Positions 31,613 to 38,583 of a stretch of 64,000 nt of DNA are shown here, in pieces. Position 1 is the first letter of the stretch; each line of letters starts with the position of its first letter. The stretch comes from Nitrospira sp. ST-bin5. Lineage in GTDB: Bacteria; Nitrospirota; Nitrospiria; Nitrospirales; Nitrospiraceae. Made by a program: the position numbers and the translations under genes. The DNA is taken from contig MSXN01000007.1 in assembly GCA_002083555.1 (NCBI GenBank), positions 1-64,000 on the forward strand, written 5' to 3'. Under the pieces are notes generated by a model. It ran no database searches and was not told where the DNA came from. It worked only from the letters and a program-made list of their open reading frames with translations.

Positions 31613-32581
31613 ATGCGGAGTCAAACGGTTCTTCAGGTCGGATTAGGAGTGGCGTTGATGGCTGGGACCATATCCATGGCGGCGGCGGAATCGCCTACCG
31701 GCGACAAGGATATGGTGTCGATCCCCAGAGGCGAGTTCACCATGGGGAGTCACGAACATTCCGATGAAGCAGCGCATCAAGTCGTCCTTGATGCCTATCT
31801 CATCGACAAGTACGAAGCCTCGAATGCGCGGTACAAGGAATTCATGAAAGCGACCGGCCATCCGGCACCCGCCTACTGGGACGATCCTCGCCTCAGCAAG
31901 GCTAATCAGCCGGTCGTCGGCGTGAGCTGGACGGACGCGGAGGCGTTCTGCAAGTGGGATGGGAAGCGTCTGCCGACCGAAGCGGAATGGGAGCGGGCAG
32001 CCAAGGGCCCGGACGGTGACAACCATTATCCCTGGGGCCACAAGCTTGATCCGAAGAAAGCCAACTATGGACAGAATGTCGGCCGCACCATGCCAATCGA
32101 CTCCTATCCGGAAGGCGTGAGCGGATTCGGGGTCTATAACATGGCCGGCAATGTGTTCGAGTGGGTGAATGACTGGTATGACCCGAAGTCCTATAAGGAC
32201 AGCCAGGCCCTCAATCCCAAAGGGCCGGACAAGGGCTATAACTTTGCCAATCAGGGTCCGGTCAGAGTGCTGCGCGGCGGCTCCTGGCTTGCTCCGGAAA
32301 CGTCCTTGCACACGAGCCACCGGTTCTGGAATCAACCGGAGAACAACTCCTATGGTGTGGGCCTTGGATTCCGATGCGCCAAGTCGGCTCAGACGATTTC
32401 CGACGAAGCTATGCAGGCCGGGCGCGATGCCTTCATCCAGGCCTTAGTGGCCATGGGGGCGGAGAAGAATGCCGATGCGATGGCCTCCATCGAGAAGGCG
32501 CTGGCTTCAGAACCGGGCAACAAGGAGTACCTGGCTACCCGTGATCTGATCAAGAAGAGCATGGGCATGAAGAAGAAATAA
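31613..32581 (+). CDS. Secreted SUMF1-domain protein with C-terminal helical region (first of three)
   Basis: The 322-residue protein has a signal peptide (residues 1-25, to AAAES). The SUMF1/FGE-type domain spans about 30-260: MVSIPRGEFTMGSHEHSDEAAHQVVLDAYLIDKYEASNARY, RLPTEAEWERAAKG, YPWG, YNMAGNVFEWVNDWYD, VLRGGSWLAPE and YGVGLGFRC. The cysteine pair of true formylglycine-generating enzymes, which follows RGGS, is absent, so sulfatase maturation is unlikely. The last ~60 residues resemble a TPR pair (ALVAMGAEKNADAMASIEKALASEPGNKEYL). AAGGAGG precedes the ATG. Probably periplasmic, perhaps a ligand-binding or structural role. Confidence 0.88.
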   Translation: MRSQTVLQVGLGVALMAGTISMAAAESPTGDKDMVSIPRGEFTMGSHEHSDEAAHQVVLDAYLIDKYEASNARYKEFMKATGHPAPAYWDDPRLSKANQPVVGVSWTDAEAFCKWDGKRLPTEAEWERAAKGPDGDNHYPWGHKLDPKKANYGQNVGRTMPIDSYPEGVSGFGVYNMAGNVFEWVNDWYDPKSYKDSQALNPKGPDKGYNFANQGPVRVLRGGSWLAPETSLHTSHRFWNQPENNSYGVGLGFRCAKSAQTISDEAMQAGRDAFIQALVAMGAEKNADAMASIEKALASEPGNKEYLATRDLIKKSMGMKKK

Positions 32582-32596
32582 CTGCATGGGCTGATT

Positions 32597-32619
32597 GGGG
32601 GGCGGCGTTGCCGCCCCCC
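32597..32619 (+). promoter_or_regulatory. GC-only intercistronic hairpin
   Basis: GGGGGGCGGC-GTT-GCCGCCCCCC forms a 10-bp stem with a 3-base loop, 15 bases after the first SUMF1 gene. No T-run follows, so it may protect the upstream message or attenuate rather than terminate. Confidence 0.7.
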
Positions 32620-32649
32620 TGGGACCGAGCGTCACGCAGGAGGTCGACG

Positions 32650-33708
32650 ATGAATCTTTCTAACACCATGACGGTAGCACTGTTGGCCAAAGGGGCTCTG
32701 ATGCCCATCGGTACAACTCAGGCGGGAGAATTGGTGATTCCCCGGGATATGGCCTATGTCGCGCACGGGCCCTCTGTCATGGGAATTGACAAAGAAGCGC
32801 CTGCCTCAGCGGCCAAGAAATCCATCGCCTACGAGCGACGAATGAACCAGCCCTGGTCCGCCGATGCCTTGAACGATGAAGGGCCGGCCCACATGGTGTT
32901 CTTGGATTCATATCTGATCGACAAGTACGAGGTGTCCAATAAGCAGTTTGGAGACTTCATGCGGGCGAAGGGCTATCCGGCACCGGCCTACTGGGACGAT
33001 CCCCGCTTGAACAAACCTGAGCAGCCGGTCGCGGGAGTAAACTGGGAGGATGCCAAGACCTTCTGCGAATACCGCGGTAAACGTCTCCCGACCGAGGCAG
33101 AATGGGAAAAGGCCGCTCGTGGACCCAAGGCCAGTCTGTATCCCTGGGGGAATGAATTCGATCCGGCGAAAGCGAACTATGGCAGGAAGCACGAGGCGAC
33201 GATGCCGGTAGATTCCTATCCCGAGAGCGTGAGCTACTACGGTGTCTACAACATGGCCGGGAATGTTTTTGAGTGGGTTGCTGACTGGTATGACCCCCGC
33301 TATTACGGCCGGCTTGAAACCATGGTGAATCCGACCGGTCCGGCCAAAGCCATATGGATCGGTGGGACGGGCACCTATGTGGATCGGCTGACTGTGGGAG
33401 AGAAGCGAGTGATTCGCGGTGGATCGTGGATCGCACCCGAAGGCACGGTCAAGTCGACTCACCGGTTCTGGAATCATCCGCTCAACAACAGCTACGGCGT
33501 GGGCCTGGGGTTCCGTTGCGCCAAGACTGCTCCGCCGGAAATCGAACAGCAGATCAGGGATGCATACATCACCGCACTTGTGGAAATGGGGCGTGAGCGG
33601 TTTTCGGACGCTCAGCAGGCGGTGGCTCGTGGTTTGGCCATTGATCCGAAGAATGTCGAATTGTTGGAACTTAGCCCGTTGATCGAGCAGTCGATGAAGA
33701 AGTCGTAA
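32650..33708 (+). CDS. Secreted SUMF1-domain protein with C-terminal helical region (second of three)
   Basis: A 352-residue paralogue of the preceding gene. The start 32650 has AGGAGG six bases upstream. A signal peptide is likely (MTVALLAKGALMPIGTTQAGE). The SUMF1 domain has the same landmarks: AYVAHGPSVMGIDKEAP near the start, FLDSYLIDKYEVSNKQF, RLPTEAEWEKAARGP, YPWGNEF, YNMAGNVFEWVADWYD, VIRGGSWIAPE and YGVGLGFRC. As in the first copy no cysteine pair follows RGGS. The C-terminus again has a TPR-like segment (RERFSDAQQAVARGLAIDPKNVELLEL). Both proteins share APAYWDDPRL-x3-x-QPV, marking a recent duplication. Confidence 0.88.
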   Translation: MNLSNTMTVALLAKGALMPIGTTQAGELVIPRDMAYVAHGPSVMGIDKEAPASAAKKSIAYERRMNQPWSADALNDEGPAHMVFLDSYLIDKYEVSNKQFGDFMRAKGYPAPAYWDDPRLNKPEQPVAGVNWEDAKTFCEYRGKRLPTEAEWEKAARGPKASLYPWGNEFDPAKANYGRKHEATMPVDSYPESVSYYGVYNMAGNVFEWVADWYDPRYYGRLETMVNPTGPAKAIWIGGTGTYVDRLTVGEKRVIRGGSWIAPEGTVKSTHRFWNHPLNNSYGVGLGFRCAKTAPPEIEQQIRDAYITALVEMGRERFSDAQQAVARGLAIDPKNVELLELSPLIEQSMKKS

Positions 33709-33717
33709 AAGAATCGG

Positions 33718-33737
33718 CACCGTCCATCGTGACGGTG
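33718..33737 (+). promoter_or_regulatory. Intercistronic hairpin
   Basis: CACCGTC (33718-33724) pairs perfectly with GACGGTG (33731-33737) around a 6-base loop, 9 bases after the second SUMF1 gene. It is similar in position to the hairpin after the first copy and may tune message stability. Confidence 0.5.
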
Positions 33738-33759
33738 GGATCGAGACGGAGGCGTAGAC

Positions 33760-34128
33760 ATGACACAGTACACAAGAATTCTTCTCGGGATTTCATTCAG
33801 CGCGCTACTGGGAGCAGCAACGGTCCAGGCCGGCCCGCTTGATCCGGCCCGCCATCCGCACCCGGACAGCGCCAAGGCGGTTCATGAAGCGGAACACGAT
33901 GTGGATCATGCTTGGGAGATTTACCATCGCGCAGCGCTAGGGGGCACGGTGGCCTCACCGGCGCTGCAGGCAGACATCGAGGAGCATCTGCACGAGGCCA
34001 GGACCCTTGTCACTCAGGCGCAGGAAGCGGCTGAGCGGGGGGATAAGCGTCAGGTGGATCGCCTGGTCGGGCAAGTCAAAATCCATACGACCCACGCCAT
34101 TGAGGGGAGCAAGGAGCAGAAGAAATGA
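33760..34128 (+). CDS. Small periplasmic helical protein
   Basis: A 122-residue protein with a signal peptide (residues 1-24, LLGISFSALLGAATVQAG). The mature part is helical and rich in His, Glu and Ala: HPHPDSAKAVHEAEHDVDHAWEIYHRAALGG and a second helix EEHLHEARTLVTQAQEAAERGDKRQVDRLVGQVK. The clustered histidines could bind metal, but no known motif is present. It overlaps the third SUMF1 gene by four bases (ATGA), so the two are coupled. Function not recognised. Confidence 0.75.
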   Translation: MTQYTRILLGISFSALLGAATVQAGPLDPARHPHPDSAKAVHEAEHDVDHAWEIYHRAALGGTVASPALQADIEEHLHEARTLVTQAQEAAERGDKRQVDRLVGQVKIHTTHAIEGSKEQKK

Positions 34129-34970
34129 CACCAGTTCTGAAGAGGAACAGAGTTCGCTGGGAGACGATTGCGGCGATCATGGCGATTGCCTGTGTCATTG
34201 GACAATCGCCCATCATGGCGGCGGCCCCGGTTTCGAAAGAGCCCGATCCGGTCCCTATGATGACGATTCCAGCGGGAGAATTCTTGATGGGGAATCCGGA
34301 AGGGAAAGGCCGCGCCGATGAGTGGCCGCAACGATCCGTCTACCTGGATGCCTTTGCGATCGATCAGGTCGAGGTGACCAATGAACGGTATCTGGCTTTC
34401 GTCGCGACCACGGGCCATCGCAATCCTCCGAATCCGTACGGCACTGGCACTCTTCAGTCTGCGAAGGGCATCGAGCAACTTCCCGTGGTGCAGACGACCT
34501 GGTACGACGCCAAGGCTTATTGCAGTTGGGCCAAGAAGCGGCTGCCGACGGAAGCGGAATGGGAGAAGGCGGCGCGTGGAACCGACGGCCGTCTCTTTCC
34601 CTGGGGCAACGAGCCGGCGACGCCGAAGCGCGCGAACTTCGACCGTGAATGGGAAGAGGAGAAGACCCTGCAACCGGTGGGGTCATTGCCCGACGGCGAC
34701 TCGCCCTACGGAGTCAAGGATATGGCCGGCAATGCCCGGGAATGGGTGTCCGACTGGTATGACGCGGACTATTACAAGCATGCGCCGGACCGGAATCCGC
34801 AAGGTCCTGACAAGAAGGGCGTGGTGCGCTCGATTCGCGGCGGCTCGTGGCACAGCCCGCTGGCCGACATCACGACATCAGCCAGAGGCCGCGGCGGATT
34901 TGCGCTGCAAACCCACGGCACAGGCTTCCGCTGTGCTCGCGGGCTTGAGGGAGATGGCCAACAGAAATAG
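34125..34970 (+). CDS. Secreted SUMF1-domain protein (third of three)
   Basis: A 281-residue protein with a long N-terminal signal sequence (hydrophobic IAAIMAIACVIGQSPIMAAAP after a basic start). The SUMF1 domain: MMTIPAGEFLMGNPEGKGRADEWPQRSVYLDAFAIDQVEVTNERYLAF, RLPTEAEWEKAARG, FPWGNEP, VKDMAGNAREWVSDWYDADYY, SIRGGSWHSP and HGTGFRCARG. This copy is the most divergent and has no TPR-like tail. The residues after RGGS lack the FGE cysteine pair. It is probably the last gene of the first sub-operon, since a gap with a hairpin follows. Confidence 0.88.
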   Translation: MTPVLKRNRVRWETIAAIMAIACVIGQSPIMAAAPVSKEPDPVPMMTIPAGEFLMGNPEGKGRADEWPQRSVYLDAFAIDQVEVTNERYLAFVATTGHRNPPNPYGTGTLQSAKGIEQLPVVQTTWYDAKAYCSWAKKRLPTEAEWEKAARGTDGRLFPWGNEPATPKRANFDREWEEEKTLQPVGSLPDGDSPYGVKDMAGNAREWVSDWYDADYYKHAPDRNPQGPDKKGVVRSIRGGSWHSPLADITTSARGRGGFALQTHGTGFRCARGLEGDGQQK

Positions 34971-35093
34971 ATGGGTGAGGTGCTGCGTGAGAGAGCGACT
35001 CGATCAGTGGAGCAATGGAGAAATTCTGAGAGTGATGTCTCTTTCTTCTCAGAGTGGCGCCGCGACTCCGCACGGCGTCTCTCGCTGAGGTCG

Positions 35094-35121
35094 ACAGGTC
35101 CCTCAATCCGGAGGGGCCTGT
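35094..35121 (+). terminator. Possible terminator hairpin after the third SUMF1 gene
   Basis: An 11-bp stem with one G-T wobble and a 6-base loop. No T-run follows, so factor-independent termination is doubtful. Confidence 0.4.
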
Positions 35122-35192
35122 CCCCTCGGTCGGCAGCGGGGCCGGATTCACGACAATGGCGCGGTCCGGTAGGGGGCCACGAGGAGCACAAC

Positions 35193-35318
35193 ATGATGAC
35201 GATGATGATGTGGGTCATGACAGTCGGTGTGTTGACGTGTCTGGGACAGGGCGCACAGCGGCGACCACTGGTCGTGGTTCGGCGGCAGGCCGGAACGAGA
35301 CGGCCTTGTGGGCACTGA
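35193..35318 (+). CDS. Possible small membrane peptide
   Basis: A 41-residue frame starting MMTMMMWVMTVGVLTCLGQGAQ with one hydrophobic stretch, preceded by GAGGAG six bases before the ATG. The rest is basic (RRPLVVVRRQAGTRRP). The size and ribosome site make it plausible but there is no homologue known to me, and low-complexity methionines weaken the case. Confidence 0.35.
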   Translation: MMTMMMWVMTVGVLTCLGQGAQRRPLVVVRRQAGTRRPCGH

Positions 35319-35360
35319 GCAACAGGTGGTTGGCACCTTGTGTTGGAATCGAGGGGTCCC

Positions 35361-35684
35361 ATGGAATCCAGTGGGAGACCAAACCAGCATCCAGTCTCCA
35401 CACACTCCGTCGACGACTGTGCGCGTTGTGGAGGGTTGATGGTTGTGGAGCACTACATCGACTTGCAGGACGACACCGGGCAGATCGGCTTGACGGCCTG
35501 GCGCTGTATGAGTTGCGGAGAAGTCATCGACCCCGTCATTCTTCAGAATCGTGAGAGACCGGCGCCCAATCTCTCGTATGGCACGAAGCAGCGGAAGTAC
35601 GCCCAGCCGGTCGATCAGGGGGAAGCCGATGGCTCCGGCAACCGGGACGGCGAGGACAGCGGCGGAGCATCCCGGCACAATTGA
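35361..35684 (+). CDS. Small zinc-ribbon protein
   Basis: A 107-residue paralogue of the protein at 31258-31557. Two C-x2-C pairs (DCARCGGLMVVEHYIDLQDDTG, then WRCMSCGEVIDPVILQNR) form a zinc ribbon. The start 35361 follows GAGGGG by five bases; a TTG 21 bases earlier is in frame but has no site. The C-terminus is Gly/Ser-rich and probably unstructured (EADGSGNRDGEDSGG). It stands 46 bases before the SDR-type gene. Function unknown. Confidence 0.72.
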   Translation: MESSGRPNQHPVSTHSVDDCARCGGLMVVEHYIDLQDDTGQIGLTAWRCMSCGEVIDPVILQNRERPAPNLSYGTKQRKYAQPVDQGEADGSGNRDGEDSGGASRHN

Positions 35685-35730
35685 CTTGCCGGGTTATGAG
35701 GCTTGTTTCTGTGAATGAGGAGAGGCGACC

Positions 35731-36648
35731 ATGAATGTGGTGGTGACAGGCGGAACGGGATTTATCGGTCGGCCCCTCTGTATGGCGCTTTGCCAGGACG
35801 GTCATATCGTCACGCTCCTGACGCGCAGGCCGGCAGAAGCCCATCCGGTGTTCGGTCGTGCCGTAACGGTTGTGGAGTGGAATGGTCGAGAGAGTGGAGT
35901 GTGGGAGCAGACGCTTGAAGGAGCCGATGCCGTGATCAATCTTGCCGGTGCTCCGATTGCCGATGCCCGCTGGACCACTGCGCGGAAGCGCCTGCTCACC
36001 GACAGTCGGGTGTCGACGACGCGCCTGTTGGTCGACGCCCTGTCCCGCCGACCATCCAAACCCCGCACGCTGATCAGCGCGTCGGGCATCGGCTACTACG
36101 GGGCCAGTGACGATCGCGTCTTGGATGAGGGGGCAGCGCGTGGCCAGGGATTTCTGGCCGACCTTTGCCTTAAGTGGGAGGCAGCGGCGTTAGCGGCGGC
36201 ATCGTTCGGAACTCGCGTGGTGATTGTGCGGACCGGAATGGTGCTCGAACAAAACGGCGGAGCGTTGCCCAAGATGGTGCTGCCGTTCCGGCTGTTCGCG
36301 GGCGGTCCGATCATGCCGGGCACGCAGTGGGTGTCGTGGATTCATCGGCGCGATCACATCGGATTGATTCAGTGGGCGCTTGCGACGTCGAGTGTCTCCG
36401 GTCCCGTCAATGCCGTCGCTCCCGGCGCTGTGACGATGAAGACGTTCTGCGATGCACTCGGACAGGTGCTCCATCGTCCCTCCTGGCTGCCGGTGCCGGG
36501 GTTCGCACTCAGGGCGGCTCTGGGGGAATTGGGGACATTGATGACGACCGGACAGCGGGTCGGTCCGGCGAAAGCGCTCGCGGGCGGCTATACGTTTCAG
36601 TATCCAACCCTGGAGCCGGCGTTGCGGGCGATTCTCACGAAGGCGTGA
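35731..36648 (+). CDS. TIGR01777-family epimerase-like protein (YfcH type)
   Basis: The 305-residue protein is an atypical extended SDR. The N-terminal Rossmann motif is VVVTGGTGFIGRPLC (GxxGxxG at about 7-13). INLAGAPIADARWTTARKRLLTDSRVSTTRLLV and SASGIGYYG are typical of the TIGR01777/YfcH group, and the C-terminal DUF1731-like segment (PVPGFALRAALGELGTLMTTGQRVGPAKALAGGYTFQYPTLEPAL) is present. The substrate in this family is unknown. GGAGAGGCGACC precedes the ATG. Members accompany photolyase and light-response genes in other bacteria, which fits this location. Confidence 0.9.
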   Translation: MNVVVTGGTGFIGRPLCMALCQDGHIVTLLTRRPAEAHPVFGRAVTVVEWNGRESGVWEQTLEGADAVINLAGAPIADARWTTARKRLLTDSRVSTTRLLVDALSRRPSKPRTLISASGIGYYGASDDRVLDEGAARGQGFLADLCLKWEAAALAAASFGTRVVIVRTGMVLEQNGGALPKMVLPFRLFAGGPIMPGTQWVSWIHRRDHIGLIQWALATSSVSGPVNAVAPGAVTMKTFCDALGQVLHRPSWLPVPGFALRAALGELGTLMTTGQRVGPAKALAGGYTFQYPTLEPALRAILTKA

Positions 36649-36661
36649 AGGAGGACGGATC

Positions 36662-37126
36662 ATGGATACGCTCATCCAGTTTGTTCATGCATTAGCGGTT
36701 GCCATTCTGGTCGGCAAAGTGGTGCTCTTGTCCTTCGTGGTGGCGCCTATCCTGGCGAAAAATCTCGACCGGGAACCGTTCGGGAAAGTCGTGCGGCAGT
36801 TGTTTCCGGCCTATTACGGTTTAGGGATGGGGGCTGCGGTTGCCGGATTCATCGCGGTGAACGGACTGGTGGCGATGCACTCGAGCAGTGCGAGGCTGCT
36901 TATTGCAGGCGGGCTCTGGATCCTCGTGCTGGTGACCGAAGCCTATTGTCGGTCGACGTTGACGCCTCAGAGCAATGCGATACGGGATCGGCTCAAGGAA
37001 CAGGAGTCGCGAGGAACCGTCGATCCGGCCCTTCAGGCGTCGTGGGAGCTGGTGCATCAACGGTCCGTCTATTTGAATTCCAGCGTGCTCCTTGCCGGCT
37101 GTAGTTTGATAGCGCTGATTCGTTAG
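36662..37126 (+). CDS. DUF4149/TMEM205-like membrane protein
   Basis: A 154-residue inner-membrane protein with four predicted helices: ALAVAILVGKVVLLSFVVAPILA, GLGMGAAVAGFIAVNGLVAM, LLIAGGLWILVLVTEAYC and SVLLAGCSLIALI at the end. The pattern of a helix followed by PILAKNLDREPFGKVVRQLFPAYY resembles DUF4149 (TMEM205-like). It sits 13 bases after the SDR-type gene, with GGAGGACGG as ribosome site. Function unknown. Confidence 0.75.
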   Translation: MDTLIQFVHALAVAILVGKVVLLSFVVAPILAKNLDREPFGKVVRQLFPAYYGLGMGAAVAGFIAVNGLVAMHSSSARLLIAGGLWILVLVTEAYCRSTLTPQSNAIRDRLKEQESRGTVDPALQASWELVHQRSVYLNSSVLLAGCSLIALIR

Positions 37127-37155
37127 TGGTGATCTAACATGAAGGGGGGGACAAC

Positions 37156-37608
37156 ATGAACAGGAGAACCGCATATCTGGCCGGTTGTGTGATGTTGGGG
37201 GTGTTGTGCAGCATGGAGGTGCGTGCGGCGGACAGTCCGGCGACGCCGTCTCCATACTCTCATGGCGATGAAGCGGCGCTGCCGAACGGTGTCATCGGGG
37301 TCTCGCTTCAGGTCGGGGCTGAGCGGATCGGCGATCCGGCGGTCCTTTATGTCGGCATGGTGCATCCGGAAGGCCCCGCCCATCAGGCGGGGCTGGCGCA
37401 CGGAGACGAGATTGTGGCGGTGGATGGAATACCTACGGCGGGGAAAAGCTATGAGCAGGTCGTCAAAATGATTCGCGGGACGGTCGGGACCGTGGTCAAA
37501 CTGGGTGTGAAGGGTGAGGGAGGCATGCGGGAACTGTCGATCACCCGTGTCGCCGGTGACAAGCTTCCGAAGGGCCCGGCCGGATCGCACGGCGGTCCAT
37601 CGAGATAG
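37156..37608 (+). CDS. Secreted PDZ-domain protein
   Basis: A 150-residue protein with a signal peptide (residues 1-24, LAGCVMLGVLCSMEVRAA) and a single PDZ domain (about 50-135): IGVSLQVG, LYVGMVHPEGPAHQAGLAHGDEIVAVDGIPTAGKSYEQVVKMIRGTVGTVVKLGVKG. No protease domain is attached, so it is probably a peptide-binding adaptor in the periplasm. AAGGGGGG lies before the ATG. The partner is unknown; it might bind C-termini of neighbours in the envelope. Confidence 0.85.
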   Translation: MNRRTAYLAGCVMLGVLCSMEVRAADSPATPSPYSHGDEAALPNGVIGVSLQVGAERIGDPAVLYVGMVHPEGPAHQAGLAHGDEIVAVDGIPTAGKSYEQVVKMIRGTVGTVVKLGVKGEGGMRELSITRVAGDKLPKGPAGSHGGPSR

Positions 37609-37617
37609 GAGTCGATC

Positions 37618-38151
37618 ATGGTCTGTCGCAGGACGTTCATTGCACTGTTTGCCCTGCTGGTCTTCTTGGGTCACGGGGCGGCGTCAGCTGAATCAGGACA
37701 GATGAGTGCGGTCACGGCTCACCCTACCCTGGCAAAGGCAAATCTCTTTTTGGCCGCCGGTGATTATCGTCGTGCACTCGAAGCCTGCCAGCGCGCCATC
37801 GATGACGCACCGTCGGCAGCCCACTACATCCACCTGACCTATGTATACCAGGCGATCGATGCCTATTTAGAACATCTGTCTCAGGAAGAGCGATGGATGG
37901 CGGTCGAGCACCTCTATCTGAATTTGGCCTATCGCGACACGGAGGACCTGGTCGATCCTCCGGGAGGACTGGCCCGCATGGCCAAGGAAATGATTCAGGC
38001 CAGTGTACGGCAACAGTCCGACGTCAGTGCGGCGATGGCCAATCGACTGGATAAGGCCGAGTCGGATCGTCTCTGGGTGGAACAGACGCAGTGGCGGGCC
38101 GCGAACCCGAAGACCTGGTGGCAGGGAATGCCCGCTGTCTGGATGCGTTAG
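37618..38151 (+). CDS. Secreted TPR-like hypothetical protein
   Basis: A 177-residue protein with a signal peptide (about 1-24, TFIALFALLVFLGHGAASA). The mature part contains one TPR-like helix pair (HPTLAKANLFLAAGDYRRALEACQRAIDDAPS) and then helices without a recognised motif. It ends WWQGMPAVWMR. Nine bases separate it from the PDZ gene and nine from the following membrane protein, so it belongs to the same operon. No function can be given. Confidence 0.72.
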   Translation: MVCRRTFIALFALLVFLGHGAASAESGQMSAVTAHPTLAKANLFLAAGDYRRALEACQRAIDDAPSAAHYIHLTYVYQAIDAYLEHLSQEERWMAVEHLYLNLAYRDTEDLVDPPGGLARMAKEMIQASVRQQSDVSAAMANRLDKAESDRLWVEQTQWRAANPKTWWQGMPAVWMR

Positions 38152-38160
38152 GAGGGAACG

Positions 38161-38583
38161 ATGCGCGCAAGTCCGGTCGGTGTGGATATCAAGATTTGGG
38201 GCGGGTTGTTCCTGATCGTCGGCACGATGGATCTGATCGTCATCGTGTTATTCCCCGCCTATGCGCTCAAGCTGTTCGGGACCAGTGTGGCAGGGCCTGC
38301 CTCATTCCTGATCAAGCTCCATTCCCCTGCCGTGCATCTGTTGATCGGGTACGGGTTTCTCTGGTTGCGCCCGTGGGCCTGGGGGTTGAGTCTGGCCTAT
38401 GCCGGGTTCGGCATTGTGAGCGAGACGATGAATCAACTCGCCTTCGGGTTCCATATCGTGCGTTCCGGGTTCATCACAACGACCCTTCTGTTTGCCTTCT
38501 ATCTCATCTGGCGGCGTTCTGTCTTTGTCGATGAGCCGATATCCGACAACAGACCGAAACGGGCCTCACAGGAGTTGTTGTAA
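38161..38583 (+). CDS. Four-helix membrane protein of unknown function
   Basis: A 140-residue inner-membrane protein with four predicted helices: IWGGLFLIVGTMDLIVIVLFPAYAL, LIKLHSPAVHLLIGYGFLWL, PWAWGLSLAYAGFGIVSETMNQLAF and SGFITTTLLFAFYLIW. AGGAGGG precedes the ATG. Its stop codon TAA shares one base with the start codon of the photolyase gene. I do not recognise the family; helix arrangement is DoxX-like but without the typical motifs. Confidence 0.72.
   Translation: MRASPVGVDIKIWGGLFLIVGTMDLIVIVLFPAYALKLFGTSVAGPASFLIKLHSPAVHLLIGYGFLWLRPWAWGLSLAYAGFGIVSETMNQLAFGFHIVRSGFITTTLLFAFYLIWRRSVFVDEPISDNRPKRASQELL

Larger units (their letters stand above)
34971..35360 (+). other. Gap after the SUMF1 genes
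   Basis: About 390 bases. It contains a hairpin at 35094-35121 (ACAGGTCCCTC/GAGGGGCCTGT with one G-T pair) and a possible 41-residue gene at 35193-35318. Apart from these I see nothing supported. Confidence 0.5.

Noticed and set aside
31613..34970. Formylglycine-generating enzyme function for the SUMF1 proteins
   Set aside because: The catalytic cysteine pair after RGGS is missing in all three and no sulfatase gene is near.
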